A stretch of 64,000 bases of DNA from Thermaerobacter marianensis DSM 12885 (GCF_000184705.1 NC_014831.1:1798001-1862000), one strand, 5' to 3'; positions 26,541 through 35,014 are shown, numbered from the stretch's first letter. Numbers and translations: made by a program. Notes: generated by a model from the sequence alone, not told the origin.

Positions 26541-27230
26541 TTAACGTGATTCCCCTTTTCGCCTTTCGCCTGAGGAGCCTTTCCACGCAGCACAACCAGC
26601 CTTTGCCGCGACGTGGCTCACCAGGATGTGAGCGACCTCCGGTTTTAACACCCCCTTCGCCATGTACAGCAAGAAAGCGTCTGCAATGGCCTCGGGTGAC
26701 AACGGACCCCCTGGACGGTACCAGACGGTCACCCAATTCATGGCACCGAAGCCGAAGAGCCGCAAAAGCCGCAAGTCCACCCCGGGCTGGAACAACCCGG
26801 CGGCGGCTCCCTCTTCCAAGGTACGAGCCCAGAGCCTCTCGTAGTCTTCCTGTGCCTCCGCAACCCGGGCTGCCGCCTCGGGACTCAAGTAGCGGCTTTC
26901 CTGGAGGATCACGGAAACGAAGTCCTGATTCTCTAGACACGCAAGCAGGTGGGCGCGTAACCCCAGCCAGATGCGTTCCGCCAAGCCCGGGCCGCCCTCT
27001 GCCATGGCTAGCTGGACCCGCCGGTGTACCATCTGGATGCCGTGCAACATGACTTCCAGCAGGAGCTGGTCTTTGTTGTTAAAGTGGTAGTAAAGGGCCG
27101 CAGGGGTGACTCCCAAAGCGGCGGCGAGATCCCGCATGGTTGTGGCGGGATAACCCTGCCGTGCGAACAAGCTTGCCGCATGCTGAAGGATGGTCTCCCG
27201 CTGCGGGGACAGAATCTTGCTGTGGGCCAA
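26541..27230 (-). CDS. TetR/AcrR-family transcription repressor
   Basis: The 229-residue protein starts with a TetR DNA-binding domain (ETILQHAASLFARQGYPATT then MRDLAAALGVTPAALYYHFNNKDQLL) and has a helical ligand-binding domain of the FadR/PaaR-like kind. TTG 27230, six bases after GGGGGG, is the best start; GTG 27248 is an alternative. A perfect 16-base palindrome lies 48-63 bases upstream and is its likely operator. It is read in the same direction as the SCP2-ADH-R2lox-ALDH genes, so it is the natural regulator of lipid-related genes there and perhaps of the divergent MocA-like gene. Confidence 0.9.
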   Translation of the reverse strand: MAHSKILSPQRETILQHAASLFARQGYPATTMRDLAAALGVTPAALYYHFNNKDQLLLEVMLHGIQMVHRRVQLAMAEGGPGLAERIWLGLRAHLLACLENQDFVSVILQESRYLSPEAAARVAEAQEDYERLWARTLEEGAAAGLFQPGVDLRLLRLFGFGAMNWVTVWYRPGGPLSPEAIADAFLLYMAKGVLKPEVAHILVSHVAAKAGCAAWKGSSGERRKGESR

Positions 27231-27277
27231 CGTCGTCCCCCCAGTCACTGGGGTTAAAGACCCCGGCTCGGCGCTTT

Positions 27278-27293
27278 TACTAAACGTTTAGTA
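27278..27293. promoter_or_regulatory. Perfect 16-base palindrome, likely TetR operator
   Basis: TACTAAACGTTTAGTA lies between the divergent TetR and MocA-like genes. Its core TAAACGTTTA occurs again at 28847-28856. TetR proteins of fatty-acid-type regulons commonly bind AT-rich palindromes of this size. Confidence 0.75.
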
Positions 27294-27355
27294 GGTTGCT
27301 TTTTGCATTCTTCGCCACGAGACGACGACTTCCTTTCGGTCACCAGCGAAAAGTT

Positions 27356-28081
27356 ATGCAACAAGAGGTGAAGATTACTGTGGGAGCTGCGCCAGTCGGG
27401 ATCATCGTCTTGGCGGCCGGACAGGCTACACGCATGGGCCGGCTCAAACAATTGTTACCCCTTTGCAATCGCCCTCTGGTTGAGTGGAGCATCCAGTCCG
27501 CCCGGGAGGCACGGTTGGGGCCGATTGTGGTCGTCCTGCACCCAGCGGTGGCTGCGGCAGGGATCCCTCTTCACCCTGCCCCGGAAGTGCATCCTGTGGT
27601 GAATCCCTGGCCCGAGCGTGGGCAGGCCACTTCCCTGCGACTTGGGCTGAGGGCGCTTTTGCAGACCGAACCCTCCGTCGAGGCCGCCCTGGTTGTCCTC
27701 GGCGACCAGCCCCTGGTCTCAGCCGACCTGATGAGGGGCCTTGTACGGGTTTTTCGGGAGGTCAGGGCACGTCACACCCTCCCGCGCCGTCCGGCCGGAG
27801 AGAACTCGGCTCCGCTGGTGCCGGTGGGCGCCCGACCCGTATGGAACGGCGAGCCAGGCCACCCAGTGCTTCTCGGCCGGCGCCTGTTGTCCGAAGCCTT
27901 GGCATTCCCGGCCAGCGACAGCATGAGACCCCTGCTGGATCGTCATCGCGAGCGAATGCTGTTCTGGCCGGCCCCGGGTCCCGAGGTGGTTACGGACGTT
28001 GACACGTGGGAAGATTACTACATAATTGTAAGGCGGCTGCAACGGCAGGAACAGTACCAAGGCGAGGGGGAGCGCCGGTGA
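27356..28081 (+). CDS. mocA: MobA-like nucleotidyltransferase (MocA, molybdenum cofactor cytidylyltransferase type)
   Basis: The 241-residue protein has the NTP transferase signature IVLAAGQATRMGRLKQLLPL, LVVLGDQPLVSADLM with the metal-binding Asp, the substrate-site GEPGHPVLLGRRL and the closing VVTDVDTWEDYY. MocA attaches CMP to molybdopterin for xanthine-dehydrogenase-type enzymes. ATG 27356 is chosen; a frame to 27296 and a GTG at 27380 after AGAGGTG are alternatives. It is divergent from the TetR gene and overlaps the next gene by four bases (GTGA). XdhC, CoxD and CoxE homologues elsewhere in the window fit a role in molybdenum hydroxylase maturation, but the hydroxylase itself is not here. 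Confidence 0.85.
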   Translation: MQQEVKITVGAAPVGIIVLAAGQATRMGRLKQLLPLCNRPLVEWSIQSAREARLGPIVVVLHPAVAAAGIPLHPAPEVHPVVNPWPERGQATSLRLGLRALLQTEPSVEAALVVLGDQPLVSADLMRGLVRVFREVRARHTLPRRPAGENSAPLVPVGARPVWNGEPGHPVLLGRRLLSEALAFPASDSMRPLLDRHRERMLFWPAPGPEVVTDVDTWEDYYIIVRRLQRQEQYQGEGERR

Positions 28082-28641
28082 CGCCACCTCCCTCCCATTC
28101 GCCAGGCTACGCAGCCGGCTCCGGCTGGACGCCCCTGACCCCAGCCCCAGCCCGGGACGAAGGCCTTTGGACGGCGATGGTCTTTGCTGTCTTCGCCATT
28201 GCCGCTTTGGGAACCGACATCCCCTGGCTCTTCGCCGGTGGGCCCATCCTCGTGTTCGTCAACTACCTGGCCCGGGCGCGGTTGGTGTACCTGGCCGGTC
28301 CGGACCGCCTCGTCGTTCAGACCTTGATCGGTCGGCGTACACTTCCCTACGTTGCTGTTCGGCGAGCCGAGTACTTGGAACTGGGCGGTGGGCTCCGGCT
28401 AATGGCAACTTTCATGCCAGGGTACGTGGTCGGTTGGGTCTACCTAGGCGGACTTGGACGCCAGTTGCTCCTGGGCAGTACGGATCGCGGACCTGCCATC
28501 CGCCTCCATACCGAGCGAGGGACCATGATCATCACCCCGCACGACCCGGTGGCTGCTCTCGCCGTGTTGGAAGACCACGGCATCTCTCTAGACGCGCCGC
28601 GTCGGGTCCTGAGGGAGGTCCGGCGCTACCGGCGGAGGTAG
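28078..28641 (+). CDS. Small membrane protein with PH-like domain
   Basis: The 187-residue protein has two close helices (TAMVFAVFAIAALGTDI and LFAGGPILVFVNYLARARL) followed by a beta-rich soluble part (YLAGPDRLVVQTLIGRRTLP, GTMIITPHDPVAALAVLEDH). This layout resembles bacterial PH-domain proteins (PH_10 type). GTG 28078 overlaps the MocA-like stop. No enzymatic motif is seen and its link to MocA is unknown. Confidence 0.65.
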   Translation: MTPPPSHSPGYAAGSGWTPLTPAPARDEGLWTAMVFAVFAIAALGTDIPWLFAGGPILVFVNYLARARLVYLAGPDRLVVQTLIGRRTLPYVAVRRAEYLELGGGLRLMATFMPGYVVGWVYLGGLGRQLLLGSTDRGPAIRLHTERGTMIITPHDPVAALAVLEDHGISLDAPRRVLREVRRYRRR

Positions 28642-28722
28642 CGATCCCGGATCAGCGTTGACCCCTGCCTGGTGTCAGCTTCGTACGAAACCCCCCGCAC
28701 ATGCGCCCGCCAGCCCGACTTT

Positions 28723-28738
28723 AACCACCCATGGTTAG
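28723..28738. promoter_or_regulatory. Inverted repeat TAACCA-N4-TGGTTA
   Basis: A perfect six-base dyad lies in the 611-base spacer 28642-29252. A ten-base palindrome TTCGTACGAA is at 28681-28690. No gene is evident in the spacer; a strong ribosome-site-like AAGGAGGTG at 29113 has no suitable start codon after it. Confidence 0.4.
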
Positions 28739-28844
28739 TCCTCCGCCGCAAGTCGCGTCGCCCGGGCCGAGGCGCTCGAATATTTTTTTCGAGGTGCTGG
28801 AAGGATGAACTGGGAAGGCGTCGAATGTAACGCGCAGCCGAATA

Positions 28845-28858
28845 AATAAACGTTTATT
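28845..28858. promoter_or_regulatory. Palindrome AATAAACGTTTATT
   Basis: A perfect 14-base palindrome lies about 395 bases upstream of the first DUF6230-like gene. It shares the ten-base core TAAACGTTTA with the TetR site at 27278, so the same repressor may bind both. Confidence 0.6.
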
Positions 28859-29252
28859 AAGTTACGAACCACAGCCACCCTCGGTGGTCATTGCAGTGCT
28901 CCTCCCGTCTTGCACCGCGGTACCCTATCCCCCCAGTTCCAGGGTGGTCGGCTGGTCATGGTAATCGCCTTCAATCGGCAGGCGCCGTGGGGTCAGCCGG
29001 CTTCTATCGGTTGCCACTATACCCTGAGTTCAATCCTTGTACGCGGTTCATTCCACTTTTAGACCGGACTCCCTGGACGCCGCGAAAGGGGGTGCATTCA
29101 CTGGCGTCCACAAGGAGGTGAAAGCGGGAGCAAAAGGGTCACGCGCAGAGAACCCTTGGCCGCAGGAGCCCGCTGCAGCGTTCACGAATCCTCGGCCGAC
29201 TTAAGGACTTGGGGCAACCTGGGGGTGCCCCGGAATGAGGGGGGAGTGTCCC

Positions 29253-29843
29253 ATGACTGCCACTGTGGCGTGGATGAACAGCAAGCGGTTCTTGGGGGTC
29301 GCGGCCGCCGGCTATCTCGCCCTGACGGTTGTGCTTGCCACCCTGTTCGCCACGGGAACGATCTTTGCAGCGTTCCCGCTCGCGGGCATCGGTGGCTTCG
29401 TCGTCGCTGCCGAACGCATCGAGGGCGACGTGTTTAAGTTGACGCCGGCCCTCGGCGACACGTCCGAGCAGCAATATTGGCCCCAGGGCGCCGTCCAGCT
29501 TGATGAGGTTCGAATTGAGGGCCTCAATCTTTCCAAAGACCTTAGTTTCGGTAGCTTGCGGGCGAAGGTCGAAATCGTAGCCACTGGCACAGTGGTAGGG
29601 CATGGTGTGACGATGAATATTTCAGGGATGCAGGCTGCTCAGGCCGAATTCGACAACATGAAAATCGACGAGACGTTCACCAGCGACGTGTTCAAGAAGA
29701 TCGGCCTGTCCGCCGACTCCATGACCTTGGTCCAGCCATCCATTAACACCCACCTGCTCACCACTAACTCTATTACGTTGCCTGGGATGAAGCTAAAGAT
29801 CAGGTTCTTCAACGGCGACCAGGAACTGGGGGGCGACTTCTGA
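29253..29843 (+). CDS. DUF6230-like exported or membrane-anchored protein
   Basis: The 196-residue protein has one N-terminal helix (YLALTVVLATLFATGTIFAA) followed by an extracytoplasmic beta-rich domain. GIGGFVVAAERIEGDVFKL and QLDEVRIEGLNLSKDL resemble the DUF6230 family known from Actinobacteria, whose function is unknown. ATG 29253 follows GGGGGGAG. The gene at 30955 encodes a similar domain, with a multi-helix protein between. A very strong hairpin separates this gene from the next, which may set different expression levels. Confidence 0.7.
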   Translation: MTATVAWMNSKRFLGVAAAGYLALTVVLATLFATGTIFAAFPLAGIGGFVVAAERIEGDVFKLTPALGDTSEQQYWPQGAVQLDEVRIEGLNLSKDLSFGSLRAKVEIVATGTVVGHGVTMNISGMQAAQAEFDNMKIDETFTSDVFKKIGLSADSMTLVQPSINTHLLTTNSITLPGMKLKIRFFNGDQELGGDF

Positions 29844-29868
29844 CCACCCGCGTCCAACCGTCGGCAAG

Positions 29869-29907
29869 GTTGGTCATGGCGGCCACCAGCCGGCCGCCAT
29901 GACCAAC
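29869..29907. terminator. Strong 16-base stem hairpin inside the DUF6230/DUF6114 cassette
   Basis: Perfect 16-base arms (GTTGGTCATGGCGGCC and its complement) with a seven-base loop lie 26 bases after the first gene and 36 before the second. It could be a partial terminator or an mRNA-stabilising end. The tail ACCTTCCTTC is only moderately T-rich. Confidence 0.75.
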
Positions 29908-29942
29908 ACCTTCCTTCGGCTTGGCGGGTAGGGGGGAGCGTC

Positions 29943-30929
29943 ATGGGACGGAGGATCTTGACGGCCATGGAATGCGCCATTTGTGGCGCCGTTCTGGGCG
30001 TGTGTTTAAGTCTCTTCCTCCTTCGACACCCGGTGGAGGAATTCGGCTGGGGCGTGGCCGCCGGGGGCTTGGCTGGCGGTGCCCTCCTCTACTACGTGTT
30101 GACCCATGGGGAAGCGACGCGTCGGCGCCGGGACACGGCCATCCTGGCGGTGGCCTGCTTGATCCCGGGCCTATTTCTCGCTGACCATCTTCGCACCGGC
30201 CTCTCCCCGGCCCTGGCCGCCACTCTCGGGTTGCTGTGGAGCGGCCTCTGGTGCGGACTCGCCGTCTGGTTTCAGGGCCGGCTAGCAGAGGCAGCGTGGT
30301 ATGTCCGTTACCACGGGGAATTGGCGGTCGTCCTCGCTTGCAGTATGACCGGTTCCGTCGCTGGCCATTTTCTGGCACAGTGGGCAGGCGGCACCTCGCC
30401 ATGGAGCGAGGCCCTCTACTGGGTCCTACCAACACTTCTGGCGGTGACGGCCAGCCTCATCCCCGGCGCCGCGCTGAGCCGCCAGCCGTACCGACCCGTT
30501 CTAGGCACCCTACTCGGCTTTCTTAGCGGCGGCCTAGTCCTGTGGTTCGGAATCCAAGTCGCACCCATGCTGTTTCTTCCAGGAAGTGGCCTGCTCTGGG
30601 CCGGGACGGTGATCGGCATCGCCATCCTGGTTGCCGCCATCGTGCCGGTGTTCTACCCCAAATCGGCCCTGGTCACTGGCCTCATCATGATCGGGCTATC
30701 CATTCTGTCGTTCATTGGTGCCACGGGTGGACTGATCGCCGGTGGCCTAGTCGGAATCCTTGCCGGTGCAATGTTCGCTTCCTGGGAGGGACAGCCCCAT
30801 GGCCTGGGTGTCGCACGGCCAACCCCCGATGCACAGGAGACTACCGGCGTGGTCATGGCTCTCGGCAACGACGAGGAACCGGCCGGGTCCAGTGTCGTCG
30901 AAGAACAGTCCCACGAGGCCAGCGGATAA
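29943..30929 (+). CDS. DUF6114-like multi-helix membrane protein
   Basis: The 328-residue protein has about nine or ten helices and a hydrophilic Glu/Ser-rich C-terminal tail. The last third (ALVTGLIMIGLSILSFIGAT, GGLIAGGLVGILAGAMFASW) matches the pattern of DUF6114 proteins, which are gene partners of DUF6230 in Actinobacteria. No catalytic motif is visible. ATG 29943 follows GGGGGGAGC. It lies between two DUF6230-like genes, so the three products probably form one envelope complex. Confidence 0.68.
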   Translation: MGRRILTAMECAICGAVLGVCLSLFLLRHPVEEFGWGVAAGGLAGGALLYYVLTHGEATRRRRDTAILAVACLIPGLFLADHLRTGLSPALAATLGLLWSGLWCGLAVWFQGRLAEAAWYVRYHGELAVVLACSMTGSVAGHFLAQWAGGTSPWSEALYWVLPTLLAVTASLIPGAALSRQPYRPVLGTLLGFLSGGLVLWFGIQVAPMLFLPGSGLLWAGTVIGIAILVAAIVPVFYPKSALVTGLIMIGLSILSFIGATGGLIAGGLVGILAGAMFASWEGQPHGLGVARPTPDAQETTGVVMALGNDEEPAGSSVVEEQSHEASG

Positions 30930-30954
30930 ACCCGCCGATAAGGGGTGAAGACCT

Positions 30955-32043
30955 TTGGTTCGTCGCCCTCCTCGGCTATCATCGGGCCGACGCACGCTCC
31001 TCCGGCGAATGCTTCGCAGGTGGCTGGCGGCCTCTCTGATCGCGATTGGCTTGTTGGCTGTGTTGTCCAGGATGAGCCTCCACGCAGGGAGTTCGCAACC
31101 TGTAGGGAGTTTACAACCTGGAGGTTCCGACCCTCCGGCACCTCCCGCCGTAACGCAGCCTGGAGGAGAGGGGCCTGGTTCCACCGATGGCGGCACCATG
31201 CCGGACGCACCCGCCGACGACGAAGGCGCAACGGATGAGGGCCCCAGCGGCCAGCCCGCTCCACCGGCGACTGGCGACTCCCCTCCCCCCGGCACCGGAG
31301 AATCCAGCAGGGGGGCTTACGATTATCCGAGCACCGAGCCTGGTAGTGAGCCAGATGATCCGGCCGATCCGGAATCGGAACCGCCTCCACCTTCGCGCGA
31401 ACCCGGCAGTGACCCCGGAACACCGGATCGTCCCGAAGAGAGGCCACGCGATATCGATGAAGCAAGTGGCGCGGAGGAGCAGGTCCAAGGAAGGGGAATC
31501 GTGCGGAGGGCGTCCGGACCGTTCCCGTCCGAACCAGAAGTGGGGGGATTCGTCATCGAGGTGAGTCACCTTTCCGGCTCGAACCTCTTCGTTGATAAAG
31601 AGTTCGATGATACCTCGGAGATGGGGCGGGCACCCCAGGCCCGCATTCGGCTGCGCGACGTCGAATTGCAGGGTCTAGACCTGTTTAAGAACCTCACCAC
31701 CGACGATGGCATGGCGTTTCACCTTCGTATCGATACCGCCAAGGGCGCCGAGGATACGGTACGCGTCGAGGGCTGGATGGAGGTGCGCGTTTCCGAACTC
31801 TATGCCAAGCGCCTGGAAGCGAAGGCACTTGGCATCGTCCCCATCACCCTCACCGATTATTGGACGACCGAACCCGAGAATGATCTGTTGATTCGTCTCG
31901 CTGGCCTGCTCGGGCTCGTCAACCTCGAAGCCGATACCATGAAAGTCAACGCCCATAAGATGCGAGTCCGCTTCGACAAGATCATCATTCCCAACCTGGT
32001 TCTCACCGTGGGGGAGGGGCACCTCGCATCAGAAGTCGAGTAG
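30955..32043 (+). CDS. Second DUF6230-like protein with Pro/Glu/Ser-rich spacer
   Basis: The 362-residue protein has an anchor helix (LAASLIAIGLLAVLSRMSL), a disordered Pro/Gly/Glu-rich spacer of about 140 residues, and a C-terminal domain resembling the product of 29253 (GGFVIEVSHLSGSNLFVDKE, RIRLRDVELQGLDLFKNL, then DTMKVNAHKMRVRFDKI). The spacer looks like a wall-spanning stalk that would place the domain at the cell surface. The start is TTG 30955 with AGGGGTGA upstream; an in-frame ATG at 31006 is possible. Function unknown. Confidence 0.68.
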   Translation: MVRRPPRLSSGRRTLLRRMLRRWLAASLIAIGLLAVLSRMSLHAGSSQPVGSLQPGGSDPPAPPAVTQPGGEGPGSTDGGTMPDAPADDEGATDEGPSGQPAPPATGDSPPPGTGESSRGAYDYPSTEPGSEPDDPADPESEPPPPSREPGSDPGTPDRPEERPRDIDEASGAEEQVQGRGIVRRASGPFPSEPEVGGFVIEVSHLSGSNLFVDKEFDDTSEMGRAPQARIRLRDVELQGLDLFKNLTTDDGMAFHLRIDTAKGAEDTVRVEGWMEVRVSELYAKRLEAKALGIVPITLTDYWTTEPENDLLIRLAGLLGLVNLEADTMKVNAHKMRVRFDKIIIPNLVLTVGEGHLASEVE

Positions 32044-32068
32044 GGACCCGCGGCAGAACCGTCGGAGC

Positions 32069-32088
32069 CCCGGGCGGTACCACCCGGG
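32069..32088. terminator. Near-perfect 20-base palindrome after the cassette
   Basis: CCCGGGCGGTACCACCCGGG (one mismatched pair) lies 26 bases after the stop of the third cassette gene and before the UbiB-type kinase gene. Terminator or protein site; no T-run. Confidence 0.5.
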
Positions 32089-32196
32089 ACGCGGTGTCGT
32101 AAACGCCGCCGCTAGCACGAACATCTTCTGCCAATAACACCCTTCGGGCGGGAGCCGTGTTGGCGGCCCGGCCGTCCGGACAGCGAGGGGGATTCC

Positions 32197-34002
32197 ATGG
32201 CCATGGCGACTCTACCCCCGTGGGAGGCGCCCTCCCAGGCGACCCGGAGGGCCGACTGGTCGGAAGCCTGGTGGTCGTCGCCGCGGTGGACAGAACAGAA
32301 GCAGCGCATCCAAGCGGAACTCGCGGCCCTGGAGGCCTGCATCACGCCCCGCCGGCGCTTGCGTGCGGTGATCCGGACCCTGGCGCGCCACGGTCTCTTG
32401 CACCTCTTCCAGGATCGGCGAACTATCAAGTCGTTGGCCCAGGATGCCTCGCATCGGCGGCATCCCGGCCGCGACGAGCGCCTGCGCCAGATCGGGCGCC
32501 GGATTCGCCTGGCGCTCCAGGAGCTGGGCCCGACCTTCATCAAACTTGGGCAGGTGCTGGTGACCCGTCAGGAACTGCTGCCCGACCCCATCACCGCCGA
32601 ACTGGCTCAGTTGCTCGACCGGGTGCCGCCCATGCCCTTCCCGTACATCGCCGTCGTCCTCGACGAGGAGCTGCCCGAGGGATTGCAGACCTTCGCCTGG
32701 ATCGACCCAGACCCCATCGGGTCGGCCTCGCTGGCCCAGGTCTACCGGGCGCAGCTTCGCGACGGCCGCCACTGCGCCGTCAAGGTCGTCCGGCCGCTGG
32801 CCGACAAGCTGTTCCAGACGGACATCGCCAACATCGCCAACCTGGCGCGACGCTTGCAGCGGCTGCTGCCGCCGCCCATCGCCGCCTCGTCGGACCTACC
32901 CGGGCTCATCCGCGACTACTACAGTAGCGTGCAGAGCGAGCTAGACATGCGCATCGAAGCCCGGAACACCCTGGAAGGCCGGGACCTGGTGGAAGAGTTC
33001 GCCACCCTGTCGGTGCCAGAGGTCTACCTAGCCACACGCCGGGTGCTCATCACCGAGTACGTGGACGGCTGGAACATCAAGGACTTCCCGGTGGACTTCT
33101 TCACCTTCGAAGAGCGTTTCGAGCGCATGGTCGACCTGGCCCACCTGTACATCAAGGAGTTCCTGAACGGCCGCTACCACGCCGATCCCCACGGGTCGAA
33201 CCTCATGGTGTGCCGCCATACCAAGAACATCTACGTCATCGATTGGGGGATGGTCGGGCGCATGGACGCCCTCCACACCGAGGCGATTTTCCGGCACCTC
33301 CTGCACATTCGACTGAACCAAGCGGAAGACGCCGCGGAGGTCATGCTGGACGTCTTCGAACCGACCCCCTACACCGACGTGGGCCGGCTCAAGGACCAGC
33401 TGCGCTCCCTGTACATCCGCTACGTCGACACCGACCAGTCCGGGCCCCACAACTGGGGCCGTCTCCTGGTGGAAGAGATCCGCATCGCCATGGACAATCA
33501 CTGCCGCATCCCCACTGGCCTGTCCCTCTGGGCCAAGGGTTGGTCCGCGGCGGAGGGGACGGCACGGTGGCTCTGCCCGGAGATCACCTACCACACGGTG
33601 GTCGAGACGGCCGACGTCCAGATCCTCCGGCGCCTTCTCGCCCGCCGCTTCAACTACCGGGCCAACGCCGCCTGGATCGCCGAGGCTTCGGAACTGCTGG
33701 CCACGCTGCCTCGGCGGCTGAACAAGATCCTGGAGCGCGCGGCGTGGAACGACTTCAAGTTGCCGGTGGAGGCACGGTTGAGCGAGCCCGCCCAGAAGAC
33801 CCTCAACCGCATGGTCAATCGCGCCACCCTCGGCCTGCTATCCGGTACCTTCTTTCTCGGCGCCGCCCTCTTGGCCGCACTGGGAGGCGGCGCCTGGGAC
33901 CGCATCCCCGGTCTCGCGGCGGTCACGACCGTGGCGCTGTGGGGCTCGATGGGGGTGGGCGTGTACACCGTCTGGCGGGTGTTGCGGTCGCACAAGGCGT
34001 GA
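32197..34002 (+). CDS. AarF/ABC1/UbiB-family atypical kinase
   Basis: The 601-residue protein has the family's KxGQ region (LGPTFIKLGQ), the variant nucleotide loop GSASLAQVYRA, AVKVVRPLA with the invariant Lys, HADPHGSNLM and IDWGMVGRM in place of the usual HADPHPGN and DFG, and two C-terminal helices (LLSGTFFLGAALLAALGGG; TVALWGSMGVGVYTVWRVL). UbiB relatives support quinone synthesis or lipid transport through ATPase activity. ATG 32197 follows GCGAGGGGG. It is read with the upstream cassette but separated by about 150 bases and a palindrome. Confidence 0.88.
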   Translation: MAMATLPPWEAPSQATRRADWSEAWWSSPRWTEQKQRIQAELAALEACITPRRRLRAVIRTLARHGLLHLFQDRRTIKSLAQDASHRRHPGRDERLRQIGRRIRLALQELGPTFIKLGQVLVTRQELLPDPITAELAQLLDRVPPMPFPYIAVVLDEELPEGLQTFAWIDPDPIGSASLAQVYRAQLRDGRHCAVKVVRPLADKLFQTDIANIANLARRLQRLLPPPIAASSDLPGLIRDYYSSVQSELDMRIEARNTLEGRDLVEEFATLSVPEVYLATRRVLITEYVDGWNIKDFPVDFFTFEERFERMVDLAHLYIKEFLNGRYHADPHGSNLMVCRHTKNIYVIDWGMVGRMDALHTEAIFRHLLHIRLNQAEDAAEVMLDVFEPTPYTDVGRLKDQLRSLYIRYVDTDQSGPHNWGRLLVEEIRIAMDNHCRIPTGLSLWAKGWSAAEGTARWLCPEITYHTVVETADVQILRRLLARRFNYRANAAWIAEASELLATLPRRLNKILERAAWNDFKLPVEARLSEPAQKTLNRMVNRATLGLLSGTFFLGAALLAALGGGAWDRIPGLAAVTTVALWGSMGVGVYTVWRVLRSHKA

Positions 34003-34159
34003 GCCGGCGGGCGGCGCTACCGGGCTCGGCGGGCCGTGGAGTCGGCACCCCAGGACCCTGCGGCCCGATGGCTTAGCAGCTCCAGCGTGCCACGGTCCGC
34101 AACCGGTCGCCCGGTGCGGTCACAAGACTCGAAACCCGGCGGACGAACCGGCCGGACCG

Positions 34160-34300
34160 TAGGGACCGGGAGCCCTGTCCGGCCGGGCGACCGGGTCGCC
34201 CTGATGATGCCCGACTGCGCGCAATTCCTCAAGTTCCCGGGCTGTGCCGCCGATGCGCAAGGCGGCGACGTCGCGTATGGCACCGACGGCCCCACGGCAG
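34160..34300 (+). pseudogene. Fragment of an AMP-dependent acyl-CoA ligase
   Basis: The segment VRPGDRVALMMPDCAQFLKF followed by GDVAYGTDG resembles the N-terminal motif 'gvrpGDrVaLmlpNcpqf' of acyl-CoA synthetases. No other part of the enzyme is visible on either side. It lies in the 460-base spacer between the UbiB-type gene and the coiled-coil gene; the rest of the spacer shows nothing recognisable. Confidence 0.4.
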
Positions 34301-34462
34301 GCGCCGTCGAGCGGGGGAGGGGGGCGACGGCCTCACCGTCGGAGCCACCCCTCGGCCGGTGACGCCCCGGAACCTGTGGGAAACCCCGAGCCGCGCCGAC
34401 GACGAGGCTGACTGGCGCCGGTGTTTCGATGAAGGCGCCGCAAGCGTGGAGGAGGTAACCGC

Positions 34463-35014
34463 ATGTCGATCTTCCGACGCAGGGGGCGGCCCGACGCCGG
34501 GCCAGCCAGTGCAGCCGATGGCCCTAGGGGGGCTGCCGACCGCCCCGTCGATCCGGGGGAAGGAGCGGCCCCGGGGACCGAGTCGTACGGCTCCCCTGGG
34601 CCGAGCGAGCCGCCCAACGACCCTTCCATGAACTACCCTTCCACGAACAACGGCCGCCCCATGACCATGGAGGAGCGGATCCAAGCCTTCTTTCGCCAGA
34701 GCGGCGGTCCGAACAACCCCGAGATCCCCAAACTGGTGGAGAAGCACCTGCTCTACGGCAAGGACCACGGCATCCCCGGTTACCGCGAGACCTTCGCCGA
34801 CGCCTTCATCGATGCCGTGGTCGGCGACCCCTCCCTGCTGCTCCTCTACGAGCGGGTGCAGCGTTGGCGGGCCGAGCGGCAACGGGAACGCCGGGATACG
34901 GCAACGGCGGTCGCCATCGCCACCGACTCCCAGCTACTGAAGCGGCTAGAGCGCCTGGAGCAGGAGGTAACCCGGCTGCGCCAGGCGGTGGAGCGCCTGG
35001 GCGCCACCCCATGA
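34463..35014 (+). CDS. Hypothetical protein with C-terminal coiled coil
   Basis: The 183-residue protein is not a family I recognise. Residues 1-65 are Pro/Gly-rich and disordered. A central helical part (MTMEERIQAFFRQSGGPNNP, HLLYGKDHGIPGYRETFADA) is followed by a Leu-heptad coiled coil at the end (LLKRLERLEQEVTRLRQAVE). It has no signal or membrane helix. ATG 34463 is preceded by GGAGGAGGTAACC, an excellent ribosome site, so the gene is likely real. It converges with psuG. Confidence 0.75.
   Translation: MSIFRRRGRPDAGPASAADGPRGAADRPVDPGEGAAPGTESYGSPGPSEPPNDPSMNYPSTNNGRPMTMEERIQAFFRQSGGPNNPEIPKLVEKHLLYGKDHGIPGYRETFADAFIDAVVGDPSLLLLYERVQRWRAERQRERRDTATAVAIATDSQLLKRLERLEQEVTRLRQAVERLGATP

Noticed and set aside
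29104-29200. Perfect AAGGAGGTG suggesting a short gene before the DUF6230 cassette
   Set aside because: No ATG, GTG or TTG at a usable distance, and the downstream frame has no protein-like character.
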